In this document: one piece after another, positions 23,001 through 35,954 of the stretch | Layout: the number at the start of each line of letters is the position of its first letter | Position numbering within the stretch: the first letter of the stretch is position 1 | Position numbers and translations under genes: made by a program | Assembly: GCA_037447655.1 (NCBI GenBank) | Contig: JBBHKE010001626.1 | Span: forward strand, 1 to 62,000 | Direction: 5' to 3' | Length of the DNA: 62,000 bases | From: Zygnema cylindricum | Lineage: Eukaryota > Streptophyta > Zygnematophyceae > Zygnematales > Zygnemataceae | The notes under the pieces: model-generated | The model's database searches: none | Told to the model about the DNA's origin: nothing | What the model saw: the letters and a program-made list of their open reading frames with translations, nothing else

Positions 23001-26000
23001 TTCACCTAACGCCCCTGAGCTAATGTTCTTTAAAGCCTTATTCCTTTTTGACATGAATTAGATGAGAATTAAATGGTTTTTTTGTTTTGTTTTGGGCTGT
23101 ACATGCAGATGTATGGACGCTTTCTTTAAGAGAGTACAGACAGATCGATTAATAAAGACATGGAGCTGGGAGCCGTGGCTTGCAGAATCCCTCTTTCTGC
23201 AGTTATTGGACGTTTATCCGGTGGGTGTTGAAAGCCTAATTTCCCCTGATGGCGTTATCAGCCAGTAATTATAGTAATGGTATAAATACTGTACAAATCG
23301 TAAGCTTTTCTGTACAATTGCTGGTAACCCGCGTGTGTATAATTAATTTATTACCTTTTTTTCAAGCATATGCAACAACTGATTAAATCCAAAAATTCTA
23401 TGGTTTTTTCCTTTTGCAATAGGACGAATTTTCTTTCTGTTGTTTTGTGCTTGCAATTGCTTGGCATATTTGTTCGTTATTTTGGCCGAAAATTGCTGCA
23501 GAAACTCTTCCTTTATATGACGTCATCTGGTTGCTTCTCGCCTTTTTAGGGAGTTCGTGATGTAACAAAAGAATCTCTGGCCTACTTCGCCAGAGGAGAC
23601 TGGAACTTATCCGCCCTGGTTACCCAGTTGATATCATCTACAGAGTCTGTGAGGGCCCTGGCCCGTGGCGTACAGCGTATTGGAAATTTGGTATGTATCC
23701 AATCAGCTTTAATCTGGTTACATCTTTGGTTCTTTATTCCGTCTTTTTTAATATGGAAATGTCTTGCAATTTTCTTGTCCAGGAACATTTAGAGAAGGAA
23801 AGTGTTAACTGACGATAATTTTCTCATTGGTCATTCAGCAACAATACCTGGAATTTGATGTTCTTGAAGACTTACCGATAAAAAAAATTGAGACTGGTCA
23901 CCAAAGTGAATTGTTGAAAATCAGGATAGAGGAAAATGTTGGGCTTTCACTGGGGAAGAATATCCTCACTGGTCGACTTATGCGGCTATTATTTACCTTC
24001 TCGAGGTTCTTTAACAGTTGCAATATTTCATCGGAATTTGGGATGTGTTGTCTATCTGGCTTTTGCAGCTTGCAAGAATCCCACTCTCCAAGGCAAAGAA
24101 CCGTCTGCAGTTTTTTCTGTTTTATGTTTACCGTTTTTTTTACCCTTCGCGTGTAGTTCCGTCAACTCAAGTATCAAGCCAGAAACCCATAGCTCCTGGA
24201 GGGTTTTTAAAGGAGCCCCAAGTGGTGGATTCTCAGAGATTGGCAAGTGGCAACTTACATAGGCAAAAAGAGGATGAGGCTTCAATAAGACAAATTGTCA
24301 ACACGCAAATGGCGAAAGCAATTTGGCCTTTTGTGATATCTTTTCTAAAGACAGCTAGGCCTTATGGAACTGTCCCAGCCTATCAGGTACAAACACTTCA
24401 TAAAGTTTTGACATGTTTTTTTCTCACTTAGATTTGTGTTCGTATCTGGATTTCAACATTTGGACGCTACAACACGCATCATCAGTAGTGTGGCTTGTTC
24501 TGGTGCTGTTTCACTCTATTCGGTTCCCTAAACTAGGTGCCTTCCACTCGAACTCGTGATTTTACTAGAAACATTTAAAAGATTTGAAAAGGTGCTCGTG
24601 AAGTGCACACTAATGACAGTTAATGGTGTGTTGTAACAATGCCATTTGCATTTTGTATGAAGTTATTTGAACTGAACTCTGCTCACCGTCATTTTGTCAT
24701 GGTTTTTTGCTGGATAAAAATGTCATTTCACACCATGTGTATGTTTCAGATCAGGCGTGGTTTAATTTATTTCATTTTTGTACTAAATCTGAGTCAAAGT
24801 TCCTAAAAGACCGCTAGGACATGGGTGTCCAAACTAATTACGATTGACTGTGTAATGATAGTGTCCTTAGATCGATTTAGTGTCCTTGGCTTGATGTTCT
24901 TTCTTAAAATGTCCTTGCTAATTATTTTAGTCTGTCAAGACTAGCAACTACATTTATTGCTATTGATCAACTTAGGGTTTTTTAGGGTTTTCGTTATATG
25001 ATTTATCCTTAGCATTCTGCTATCATTTCATTGTCTTACAGTTTATGTCAGTGTCTTTTGCTCTACCTCCTGTCTATGTTTTCTTTTGTAGAAAATTCAC
25101 GAGCAAATCTTCGACATTTTGAAAGCAGCAAGACGGGCTTTGCCGTCATCTGTAAGGGCAAATTTGGCATATCATTTTGATAGTTCCATATGGATTGAAG
25201 GAGGCAGCGATTGGTTGGAGGAGTTACTCAAATGGAGCGAGTTGGAAAATTGGGATGCAAAAAAGCATTGGGATTCTGCTGTAGTTGTCATCTGCTCAGA
25301 AATGAAGGCAGCTGGTGAATTTTTTTCAGCTGCCGCAACGAAAGCTATCGAGGATTTAATCAATTCAAGTAGGAGTTTTTGATCCATGATGTTTTTTCTC
25401 CAGTTGCTGATGATATATGCATTATTAAGTGTAGAAATATTGTCTTACTGTCTTACAATGGTTTGGTTTGCTAGAGAGGACGTTATTGTGCTATTTGGCA
25501 GTTTCATGTACGCTTTTTTATGTGTGAGACAGATAAGGTAAATAATCCCATAGATCCTTTGATGTTTGCTTATCTGCAATGGATTTTTCGGAAACGTGTA
25601 TCTCAATGGTCTTGTTTACTCAGTGGGTTAACTCTGTTCTCCTCTACTTGCAGGTACAAAATTGACCGATGAGGATAGACTCAATCTATCAGAAGCTTTT
25701 AAAAGCTTACCTGCTCCTGGAAACATTGGGCGACATTCTTTGCAGGATCTCCCGTCTCGTTTCTCTTCTGAAAAGGTTGGACCTGGTTTTATGTCACAAA
25801 AGGACATGGTTGAGGTAGTTAATTTGAGCGATGAAGAGGAAGAGGAGGTTTACTGTCAGTCAAATGAAGCCGCCAATGACCTCAAAGCTCGACTGGGAAT
25901 TCAGTCTGTACGGATGAAAGAGGATTTTTCGGAATCCGGAAGAATGGAGGAGTTGCAAGCTAATGTGGAGGCTACAAGAATGAAAATTTCCGAAGCATCT

Positions 26001-26104
26001 TTGACAGATAGGCATAAGGAACAAAAATTCCAAGAGGATGTTAAAGGTGGCTACAAGAGGAAAGATCTTGATAAGGACCTTAGCAGGAGGGATGAGGGTG
26101 AGGA

Positions 26105-26137
<33 letters not shown>

Positions 26138-29100
26138 GGAGGAGGAGGAGGAAAGAAGTGGACCAGAAGTTGCAGATGGAGATAAAAGTGAAAATATTGT
26201 AAGAAGGCAACAGTCTGCCTCGTCCACACATAATCAAAGACCTTTAGTTTTCACTGGAAAAAGGACAGGTAGAAGACCAGGGAGAACTTCGACACTGGAC
26301 CAGTTTTTGAAGCGTGTAGTAATGGCTACTGCCCAAGGAGGAGACGGTGCAAGGAGTTCCAACTTTAGCGCTGGGGGCCGTCTCGGGAAGGCCGCAGGAG
26401 GTGGATTTGGTGGTCGCTTCGGAAATAGGGATATATCAGCAACTCGCAGTAGAGGTAGTGGATTGTCAAAACAGAACAAAGGAGTGGGAGGAACAGGGGG
26501 GAGACTTGCAAGTCTTAGAGCAGATTTTAAGGCAGAGGTGGGGCAGAGAGAGGACATTCAACAGGAGGTAAAACGACAGGTACAAGAACGGGTACACCAG
26601 GAGAAAGTAACACAGACGGAAGCAAGAAATGTAGATGATAAGTTAAAACCACAATCTACCGTTGTTCCTCCAGGGCTTGTGAGCGACGATTCAGCCTTTG
26701 ACGAGGCGTTGGATGGGGCAAAATGGAAGCCTCCTCCCAGTTTAAAACCTGTAGGAATGGGAGACGATCGACCGAAACGCAAGGTCATCACTCTCACTCT
26801 ACCGTCGGAAATTCTTCGAGGGGCAGGTGGTGGCTCAGAAAAGCTTAATGGGAGAGGGAAGGGCCCAAGACCACCTCCTCCAAAACTGGATGATTGGTAT
26901 AAACGTGTACTTCAAATGGACTATTTTAGAGCCGTGGGATTAACAGTTGGTTCAGCTTTTGAGGATGATTCTCAGATAAAAGATGCCCTCGTGAGAGTGC
27001 CCGTTAAATTTGACTCAGCAAAACAGTACATTGAAATTTTTCGACCATTGCTGTTAGAGGAGTTTAAAGCTCAGCTTCAACGTGCTTATGAAGAGGCAAA
27101 GATGGGAGGAAATACAGACAGTTCAACTGTGGCAGTTTTGAGGTTGATGTCACTTGAGAGAGTCGATATTTTTTCGTTGGGAAGGTTCGTGGCCGAGGCA
27201 GGGGCTGATGGAGCAGCTAGAGCTTGTACTGAAGGAGATCTGATTCTTCTCAGTAAATTGCCTCTGGGTAAGGCTTCAGGGGGCGTTCATCTATTGGCGA
27301 GGGTGAGTTGCTTTCTCCATAAAAATATTAGTTCTGAACAATATAATATCTTCAATTTTTCCGTTGGCCTATTGTGACGTTGCAAGCAAAAATACATCCC
27401 ATAGCCCGATTTATCTTGTAGTGAACAGATATTCACGATGAGATAGTTTCTTTTATTTTATTTCTCTGTTGAGGTAAGGTATTTGTTGTTGGTGTCACTG
27501 TTTGTTGGGCTGATTTTGATATAATGTAGATCACATCATAGGCACCCCCAAAATGTCTTCGTTTCCTTCTGAGAACTTACCTGCTGATGCTTTTTTAGGT
27601 GGAAAGACGGGAAAGAGAACAACGGAGTCGAGCCACCATGATTCAACTCAAGCTTTATCTTCCACTAAACAATGAGCGTTTGAGTGCTGCAAGAGGTCAA
27701 CTGAAAGACCGAAGCAAATGGTATGCAACTAAGCTTATGAGTATTACCACCCAACAGCGGGAGTTTCAGGCCTTAGCAACTGTCCCGAATCTTCCCTTGC
27801 TTCCCACACTTTTGGATGGAAGTGGAGGCCCAGGAGGTTCTACTGGTCAAACCATTAACGAACTGCAGAAAAATCTAGAGGCCCTGCCGAAAAAAATGAG
27901 TCAAAGGTTGAAAGAGGAATTTAACGAGGCTCAGCTTGGAGCCATTGGAGCTTCGATTGGTAAAAGGGACGGGATAACAGGAGAGCATCAGCTCGCTTTG
28001 ATCCAGGGTCCACCAGGTAAGGAGAGGATATAGAATGAATGGAGAAACTTCAGGTTCTTTTGACTGTTTGAAATGCATGAATTCATTTATGGAAAGTTGC
28101 AGTCAGGGTGTTGTTGTTGTGATGATAAGAAGTTGCGGTAAACGCTCATATTCAATATGCCTGGTTTGTGTTGGAGTAACATTTCATTTTAGTTAATGTT
28201 GTATTATTTTTCCTTTTTGTGCGAGGGTTCAATCACTCTTGTGCCAATATGACATTTGTTGTCCATATTTCCAGGTACCGGTAAAACTCGAACAATAGTA
28301 GCCATTGTGAGTGCTCTGCTGGCGGTCGATAAACAGACAAGACAAGCCTATGGGGACCTGACAAACATGCAAAATGAAATCCTTCCAAAAGGATCAAGGC
28401 TTTGGGAGAGATCTACAGAGATGAACCAAAAAAACTCACGAAATAAACCTTTGTCGAAAGCAGAAGAAGCTGCTCTCTTTAATAAGTCCTGGCAAGCAGC
28501 AGCTTGTGCTAAGGAGATGGCGAGGGAAGCGCCCGGGAGGGGAAAAGGACCAAGGGGGAAAGGGGAGGACCGGATTTCAGGAGGAATTTGGAAGAAAAAG
28601 GCGAGTTCACGGGTTTTGGTCTGTGCCCAATCTAATGCTGCTGTTGATGAACTAGTCGCCCGCTTAAGTAAAGATGGGGTCTATGGATGTGAGGGAGAGT
28701 TTTATAAGCCAACGATCGTTAGAGTTGGTCATAGGGGTTCCGTGCATCCCGATTCAATGCCGGTGTATATTGAAACACTGGTAGAAGCCAGAATGTCGTT
28801 GGAGCTGAAAGAAAAAGGACGAGGAGATGAAACTCACGAGCACAATGCTGCGAGGGAAAAGGCAGCAGAACTTAGGAAGGAGTTGGAGATAAAGATGGAG
28901 TTAATTCAGAAAATTGAAGAGTTGAAATCAAGGCAGCCAAGTGACAGAGAGAAGGAAAGCGAGGAGGAAGCCAAGCAGAAGGAGGAAAGCAGGCCGGAAA
29001 ATGACAGTCAACAAGTGAAAGGAAGTAATGAAAAAGGTTCTGTAAGTGCACAAGCAGCAGAGGTAGTGAAGTTGGGTGAATCGGCAGTAAAGGCTAGATT

Positions 29101-32100
29101 AAATGTTTTGTACAGGGCAAGGAGGGAGATTGGAGCATCTCTGGCAAATGTGGAAAAGGAGGAGAGGCAGATGTTTGAAGAAGGGAAAGCAATGAGAATT
29201 GCTTTGAGGCGGGCAATCATACGAGAGGCGGAAATAGTGGTGACAACCCTTAGTGGGTGTGGTGGGGATGTGTACAACGCATGTTTTGATACACCGGCAG
29301 GCAGTCAGAATGGAGGAAACAATGAACGGAGAATTGGTGGAAAGGGAAGTGAAGGAGTTGGAGAAGCATGGTTCGATGCTGTGGTCATAGATGAAGCAGC
29401 TCAGGTATGTGTAATTTGTATTGTAATGTTTTATGGAACTAGAATGTATGATTGGGATGTTTTCAGAGGGAAATTTGGAAATTTTGTAAATTGTCTGGCA
29501 GTTTGCAACATGGATTTGCTGGATTTTTGGTAAACCTCCGTCAAATGCTGGTTTGGGTTGTTCAGTTATAGCTTATGAGCAGTTCTACATTCATATATGC
29601 AGTCACAAACCCATGCTAATAAAACTCATACAATACCTCCTGACAAAGCTATTGACCTGAACTGATAACCAGAGTTACGTTAATTATTTCTGGGCTATTT
29701 CAGGCACTGGAACCTGCCACACTAATTCCCCTTCAGCTTCTTGCCGACAATAATGCTCGCTGTGTTATGGTATGGGACCTCATACCTCTCCTCTGCTACA
29801 TTTTTTTTCTTTTATACACAGACCCCGGATATCATGAGTTTCAACATTATCCAGTTTAGGACGCATGCTAATCTACACTGCTGTCAGTGCTCGAGATAGA
29901 CACATTTCATATGAGCACATTTTTTGCACTAAACTGATTTGGGTTTTTCAGCTTTAAAACCAATAAGTAGAGTTCCTTCGTCAATATTGTGGACGTCCCT
30001 AACGGTGAGATACTATGTAGTGATACATATTGATGGCATCTGAAAGAGCATTGTCAGAAAACATGTCCTTGCAGTTCTATGTGTCATTATTGGACATACT
30101 GATATCACAACACCTGTACATGATGTGTTTGATGAGGGACAATCTCTACTGTTATATGTTGCTGTTTAACTTAAGAGATTTGAAATTACAAATCTTTATC
30201 ATTACAGTATACGATTGGAACATTTATGAGCAAATTGTCAGCACACTGGCAATGAAGTTGAGTTATTGTATTTTCTAGTGGGTATTTATAAGACAATTTT
30301 AGAATTAGGGGTTTCATTGGCCAATGTGTTTAATTAATTGTCATCTGTTCTACAGATAAAAGTCAGAATTATCTTGACTTGCAAATTTTTCAACGGAACT
30401 ATGTTCTTTTCCCTCTTGCTTTCCTGTCTTTTTATATTTGGTCACCAGAAATTAGGCATAGGAGCATTCCTCACCACTGACGTATAAAAGACATAAAGCT
30501 GTTTAGGCAGCTGTTCTTGTCTCGAAGTAAGCCTAAATTTCTATGCCTAACAAAGGTCGTTGTTGTGATCTTTTGTCTTTTTGTAGGTGGGTGATCCAAA
30601 GCAGTTACCTGCTACGGTTCTTTCCCAAACTGCGGCCGGTTTTGCATACGAGCGAAGTATGTTTGAGAGGTTACAGAAGGCTGGATTTCCTGTCACTCTT
30701 TTGAGCACCCAGGTACGCAAAACATAGCTGTCAGTTATAGGCTATTATTGAATTGCTTTTTGGCACTTGGAATACTATATTTGGGGCTCTCGACAACAAA
30801 TGAATGCTCCAAATTCCATTTCCTGCTCCTCTCCTCCTGCCTCTCCTTCTCTCTCTCTCCCGCTCTCCCCTCCCTCCTTCCGTCTCTCCCTCTCCTCTTC
30901 CTCGCCCTCGTAATCTGTGCCACTTTCGTTTCATGCCCAGGATCTTTCATCAGGCAGCTTGACTATGAAAGGGCTGGGATTCATTTAAACAATCTCTGAG
31001 CAGTGCCTGATCAAATGTATAGCTTTGATTGGGGATTTGCAGTATCGGATGCATCCGGAAATTCGATCATTCCCTTCAAATTATTTCTACAGTGGTCAAC
31101 TTAATGATGGGGATACTATTACAGCAGCAACACGGAGCGGTCCTTTCCATGTGGAGGCTGGACTTGGTCCATATGTGGTTTTTGATGTGACAGATGGACA
31201 GGAGAGGATGGGAGGAGGGGCGACAGCCTCTCTCTCCAATGACGCAGAAGCAGATATGGCTGTGGAGCTTTTCAGAACTCTGCAGAGGAGGTAAGCAAAT
31301 TTGATAAGGGTGCTATTATAAATCACAAGAAGAAGAGGTAGGACAAACATGGAAAGGCTGTATTTATTCCAAAATTTCATAGGGTACAATTCCGTACTCG
31401 TGCAAACAAGATCTTCAGAAATTTAGTAAAAAAATGAAATGAAATTTAGTGAAAATGTTCAAATTGAACCATAGAGAATGGATATTTTATCTTGTCGATT
31501 TTGTTTGGTGCTCATTAACTTTCCTTTTTTGGGTTGACATTATAGTGTGTCTGCAAAGGCCATGTTGTTGCCATGCAGTACGTTAGAATCAGATTTGTTA
31601 ATGCTGTCCTTTCTAGGACAGCGTTAACAAATCTGTTAAAAATCGTCTGTGGTGAATTCTGATTTTGTGCAGATTTTTGTTTATAAATAGTACTTCAATA
31701 CAGCCTTCCAGGTTTGCCCCACCTCAGGTTGTAGTGAGTTTCTCCTGCCAATGTTATAACATTGTTATCATAATAGTTCCCTTTTTAAATGGAGATAAAA
31801 TGGCAACATCCTCTTAGTTGCAGCTGTTAAAAAAGATGTCATAGTCCAAGTTAAGGTCCAGGTAAAATTGGAGGCGCGTTTTTGCATTTGTTTGTAGCTC
31901 TCCTGTATGTTCAGCCTTATTAAAGTGCTCGAATTAAATTTTGGGCCACTTTTAATGATGGCAGGTTTTAGATATAATACCACGTCTGATTGTTCCAGAC
32001 CTTGGCTTTTTGCTTTGTCATTTTCGACAAAGCTTTCACCTAGGCTTGGTTCGCTTGGACCGCGGAAAGTATTTCAGCTATTCTTTCACATTAAACCGGA

Positions 32101-35100
32101 TATAATCTGCTGTAAAATACTAGGTATTCAGGGTGCTATTGGATTCAATACGGCTTTATGTCAAACTTTTTATGTCAAAAAACGACAGAGCATTTCTGGC
32201 TTTGCCAGTTTTTATTGCATTGGTTTGTTCCGGATCCTTTACTGGATATGTTTGTTCCGAGGAACTCTTATGCAAAGTGTTCAGGATTGCGTTCTCAGGC
32301 TTTATAGGGTGATGGTTTATTCCCACCAGAAGCTTCTGTTGTAAGCATTTCTTTTAAAAGACAACAGAAAACCATCAGAAAACGGGCACATGAAAATATA
32401 TGGAAGTTCTGGTAACCATAAATTAGTAAGTTATTTAACTGTGGATGGTTGGATGGCACAGGTACCCGGAGGAGATAATGCCTGGTCGAATTGGAGTTTT
32501 GACCCCATATAAGCGACAATTAACTCTTTTACGGGAACGGTTTTCACGAGCTTTCGGTCCCAAAGCAGGAGATGTGGAGTTCAATACAGTTGACGGGTTT
32601 CAAGGTCGAGAAGTGGACATCCTTATTTTCTCAACTGTTCGAGCTGCTGCTGTATTGCCACAGTTGGGAAACACAACTAATACAAAACGAGGGACAATCG
32701 GCTTTGTCGCGGATGTTAGGCGAATGAATGTCGCTTTAACAAGAGCTAGAAAATCACTTTGGCTTATTGGAAATGCCGCAACATTGAGGGGAAGTCCTCC
32801 TTGGGCTGCCCTCCTGGATGACGCAGAAAATAGGAGAGTTGTTTTAAGGGTCCGAAGGCCATACAATGATGCGTTTAAAGGCCCTCGAAATATCTCCATC
32901 ACAGACCAATTTTCAAAGAGAGTAGAGGAAGAGAACTTTTTTCCAGGAGGCGTTAAGCTGAATGGAGAAACTCCAGCTGACTGCAATAACATTGGCCTAC
33001 TGAGAAAGCCTCGTAGTCGTCTGCAAAAGAAAGGTCCGCAAGCTGATGAAATTTCACCTCGCGGAGGTAGTCCTATTGAAACTTCCATGTCTTTTGGAAG
33101 TTTTAATGACAGAGAGAGATCAGGTCTTGGAAAATTGTCGTCTGGAAGAGATGTCAGGGATAAGAAGATCGACGGCCACGATTCAACTGGAGTATCGAAA
33201 GCCTCATCTTTGAAGGAAAACGAGGAAGTAGAAAATAGTAGTATTGGAATGGAGGGTGTGGAGAGCAACAGAGTGAGAAATGGGCTTGAAGACGTCTTGA
33301 ATTGTTCTAGTGTTGGGAAGAAAACAGAGAGGGAAATGAATACGAATATGAAAAACACATCACTGGAAGAGGCTATTGCCATGGCACAACTGAAAAAAAA
33401 TTCTTTGGCATTTGAAGAGCAGATAAAGGATACCAGGAAGCCAGTAGTAACTGGGTCATTTGAAAATGTGGATGAGAAGAGAGAGGGACACAGTGAATCA
33501 GGTGCAGGAAGTAGTGGACCGTCTTCCAGAAAAGAAAAGGATAATTCTTCTCCAATGGAAAGGAGTGGTTCTGAAAGAGGAGATTGGGTAGGGGAAACTT
33601 TCAAGGAGGAGAGGTTTGGTGAAGATGGAGGCCCTTCAGTTGTGATTGAACAGGAAAATTGCGTGGGGCAGGAGCAAAAACATCAGGCTGCAATTGCTGA
33701 AAAAAGAGAGGAAAATATCCTGACTGGTCAGGTGGAAGTTGTTGAGAAAGTTGGAGTTGAGAGGAGGGAGTCTGTAATGAATGAGAAGGAGGAGAAGAAA
33801 AATTTGCCAAGTACAGGAGACATGTCTCTCTCTTACAATGGAAGCCAGTATAGTGTGAGTAGGAGTTCATCAATCAAGAGTAACGAAGAGGGTTCCAAAA
33901 GCTGTCCTCCCGGGAATTTTGATGGTGTTAACGAGGCACGAATCAGGAAACACATTGGGGGGGGACATGATGTTCAGAAAGAGGGGGATGGTAGACAGGA
34001 TATTCAGAGAGGAGAGGGAGACTTAAAAAGGTTAACGGAAGGACAGGATTTCTGGAAAGGAGAGGGAGGTAGAGTTAAATTGACAGGCGGACAAGATTTC
34101 CGGAAAGGAGAGGGAGATGGAGTTAAGTTAGTTTCTCTGAAGGGAGAGGGAGAGGGAGAGGGAGAGAGAGAGGTGAAGAAGTTATCCCTAGCAGAAGCGA
34201 TTGCTGCGGCCAAGGCAAGGAAGGAGAAGCTTACAGTTGATCGGAAGAAGGCGACTGAAGAATCTGAGAGGTTGGAGAAGGAGAGGAGGAGGAAACTAGA
34301 GGCTGAAGTAAAACAGTTGAAGGAGGAGAAGAGCAGGAAATTAGAGGCTGAGATGCAACGGTTGGAGGAGGAGAAGATGCGGAGGAGAAAGGAGAAGTGG
34401 CTTGCCAATTTGCGGATGAACAGTGAAGGCAGGGAAAAGGGTGAGAACTTGTCTGTCAAGGGGGAGAATGGTTCAGAATCATTGCCAAATGGAAAGGGAA
34501 GTTCAGAATTGAAAAGAACAGAGCAGGGGAGAGAGATGGAGCGAGGTCGTCGGAGTCGTGAAGTGTCTGAAGAAAAAATGGGTGGCAGTTCTGTCTCAAT
34601 GTTGGAAGAGGAGAAGAGAAAGAAGGAATGGAAGGAGAGGAAAGCGAGAGAACAGGACAGGGCGAGAAGGGAAGGCTTGACAGAGGGGAGGATTGAAAGT
34701 GAAGATGCGTTGAGAAGAAAACAAAAGGCTCAGCGTAGCGGAGAAAGTGAAAGTGAAAGAGAAGAACGAAGACGAAGAGAAAGAGAAAGAGGAAGAGAAG
34801 GAGAAAGAGGAAGCGAGCGGAAAGAAGAAAGTGGAAGAGAAAGAGAAAAAAGGCTGGAACGATTGTCCAACAATGGAGGAAACCTGGAGGGAAGTGCTCA
34901 CAGAGACTATAACAAGAATGTAACGGAAAGTGAGGTCGGGTATAAAAGACCTGTTTCTGAAATTCACGAAGGAGCTCATGGTGAGAAGAGGAGGAGAACT
35001 GAGGAAGTGTCAGGTGAGAAAAGTAGAATGCATAAAGAATCAGTTGGAAATAGAGGCGTTGAAACCACAGGAAGATTAGAAAAGAATCCTAGTTGTCAGC

Positions 35101-35954
35101 AAGGGCAAAATGTAAGAGTCTTTGGGCAACAAGGACTGGAGAAGGATAAGTTAGAGGACAGACAGGATAACTCCGGTTTTAGTCACAGTAAGGAAAGGGA
35201 TAGGTTGAAGTCAGAGAACTTCACAAGCCATGGTAGTGGTGGAAGTAGGGTATCAAGAAATGGTGGAGAGATGGAAAACCTCAAGGGAGGAAGAGAGAGG
35301 AGAGAAGAGAGTGCCAAAGGCAGAGATCTCCAGACAGATGCTAATTTATTGCAACAAGCAAAAAGGGAGGGAAGGGGCGGTGGTTACGAGGAAAGACGGG
35401 ATAAAGATCCACGGAAGAATCATTATGTAGGTGGAGGTCAAATGAACACAAGGCCTGAAATAATTAGTTCTGGGAAAGAAGAGGAGGTTTCAAATGATTG
35501 TGATGCAAAAATAGAAAGGAGAGAAGGTAAATGTACTGCAGGTTTTCCTACCCTTTTTGTTGGTCAAAAAGAGTCTGTTCTTGGAAGACCAGGAGTTCAA
35601 CATTCTATTCTTGGAAGACCAGGAGTACAAGATCAGGGGAATATTGTTTTTGAGAGGACAAAGATAGAAAATGGGTCAAATAAAAATGGGATCGTAGGAC
35701 CCTCCAATGGTTTTCTTCCAAATCGACCTGGGATCAGTCAAACACATTTGGGAAACTCTGGTGGTAATCCTCACAAGGTTGAAGGGGAGAGATCTCGGAC
35801 GAAGGAAAAAACTCAGGAGGAGAAACTCTTAGAGAGAAAGAAACAAAGGCAGGAGGCTGAGGCGGTTCTGGCCGGATCCGGAGGTGGTTTTTTAACACAA
35901 AGGAAAAAAGTGGAGCTTTTCGGGCAAGAAGAGAGAAGAGAAAAGACAAACTAA
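15237..35954 (+). CDS. SEN1: SEN1/senataxin-type superfamily 1 helicase with long charged C-terminal tail
   Basis: Nuclear RNA/DNA helicase expected to act in transcription termination and R-loop resolution. ATG 15237 (AGCCATGG context) starts MADYGDPWPEAEAVLFERW; an in-frame ATG at 15198 would add 13 residues. Proposed exons encode about 3,290 residues, plus missing sequence around 20347-21010. The N-terminal SEN1_N-like alpha-solenoid runs to about residue 950 (EEWFKDAFVFLR, LLGFLEPAAFEEGI, RQPALDLAQII). A low-complexity acidic/Gly linker with poly-Glu follows, then the helicase (about 1580-2250): GPPGTGKT, VLVCAQSNAAVDEL, DEAAQ, GDPKQLPAT, YRMHPEI, TVDGFQGRE and RMNVALTRARKSLW, all intact. 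A coiled-coil, Lys/Glu-rich insert lies between motifs Ia and II. The last ~1,030 residues are Lys/Glu/Arg/Ser-rich and probably disordered. Plant homologues are usually much shorter (about 2,000 residues). Confidence 0.93.
16627..16745 (+). repeat. Minisatellite in SEN1 intron 1
   Basis: About 3.5 copies of a ~37-bp unit containing CAGAAACCCAAAAAGTGATA and TGAATCA, with few differences between copies. Confidence 0.85.
19538..19743. mobile_element. Short MITE in SEN1 intron
   Basis: About 206 bp. Left end TACAACACGAATTGCTAGGA and right end CTAATAGCGATTCCCATTGT (then AGTGTA) are diverged versions of the TACACCGCGAATCG family ends. An internal ACGTGGAC segment is shared with a partial copy at about 59590-59680. 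Confidence 0.6.
19998..20078. repeat. (TA)n microsatellite, 81 bp
   Basis: About 40 uninterrupted TA dinucleotides within a SEN1 intron. Confidence 0.98.
20347..21010 (+). other. SEN1: SEN1 segment with at least one unresolved exon
   Basis: Exons 20216-20346 and 21011-21084 can be joined in frame, but in plant homologues about 40 residues lie between these blocks. A good candidate exon is 20510-20571 (acceptor TTCTTGCAG, donor GGCAG|GTACAC), reading RLILPPSLFPSKDQSDFEHG. It ends in a phase that cannot join 21011 directly, so a further short exon should exist between 20572 and 21010. I could not identify it. Confidence 0.5.
26098..26154 (+). repeat. In-frame (GAG)n coding poly-Glu in SEN1
   Basis: Near-pure GAG repeat read as a run of glutamates in the acidic linker before the helicase. 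It is likely length-polymorphic. Confidence 0.9.
30826..30906 (+). repeat. Polypyrimidine tract in SEN1 intron
   Basis: About 80 bp of CT-rich sequence (TCCTCTCC, CTCTCTCTCC) between the exons ending at 30712 and starting at 31043. It could serve as an extended pyrimidine tract. Confidence 0.8.
31590..31635. repeat. Short hairpin, 21-bp arms and 4-nt loop
   Basis: CAGATTTGTTAATGCTGTCC (plus T) pairs with AGGACAGCGTTAACAAATCT (plus G) around TTCT, with one T/C difference. It lies inside the 1.17-kb SEN1 intron before the last exon. Confidence 0.8.
33958..34170 (+). repeat. In-frame degenerate repeats in SEN1 tail
   Basis: Four to five repeats of a ~17-residue unit, consensus GGQDFxKGEGxxVKLT, followed by a GEGEGE run. 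A second small tandem (LGRPGVQ twice) lies at about 35578-35630. Confidence 0.75.

Larger units (their letters stand above)
15237..24386 (+). other. SEN1: SEN1 exon map, N-terminal half
   Basis: Exons inferred from GT-AG sites and phase: 15237-15358, 16895-17276, 17615-17731, 18029-18111, 18654-18860, 19321-19469, 20216-20346, (gap, see 20347-21010), 21011-21084, 21764-22348, 23109-23220, 23550-23690, 23839-23971 and 24157-24386. The join 17731/18029 (QRYP then GLYTLLF) is preferred because it restores the family's conserved F/Y-P-G-[VL]-Y-[AT]-L-L-F block. The join 23971/24157 gives a phase-consistent VPSTQ after a long pyrimidine tract. Confidence 0.78.
25092..35954 (+). other. SEN1: SEN1 exon map, linker, helicase and tail
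   Basis: Exons: 25092-25368, 25654-27302, 27599-28016, 28275-29404, 29704-29769, 30587-30712, 31043-31290 and 32462-35954. Walker A is split across 28016/28275 (GPPG|TGKT), the DEAAQ box ends the exon at 29404, and YRMHPEI opens the exon at 31043. All junctions are GT-AG and phase-consistent. The final exon carries motifs V and VI, then the whole charged tail to TAA at 35952-35954. Confidence 0.9.

Noticed and set aside
30731-30950. Arg/Glu-rich open frames on the - strand
   Set aside because: They read the complement of an intronic CT-rich tract inside SEN1.
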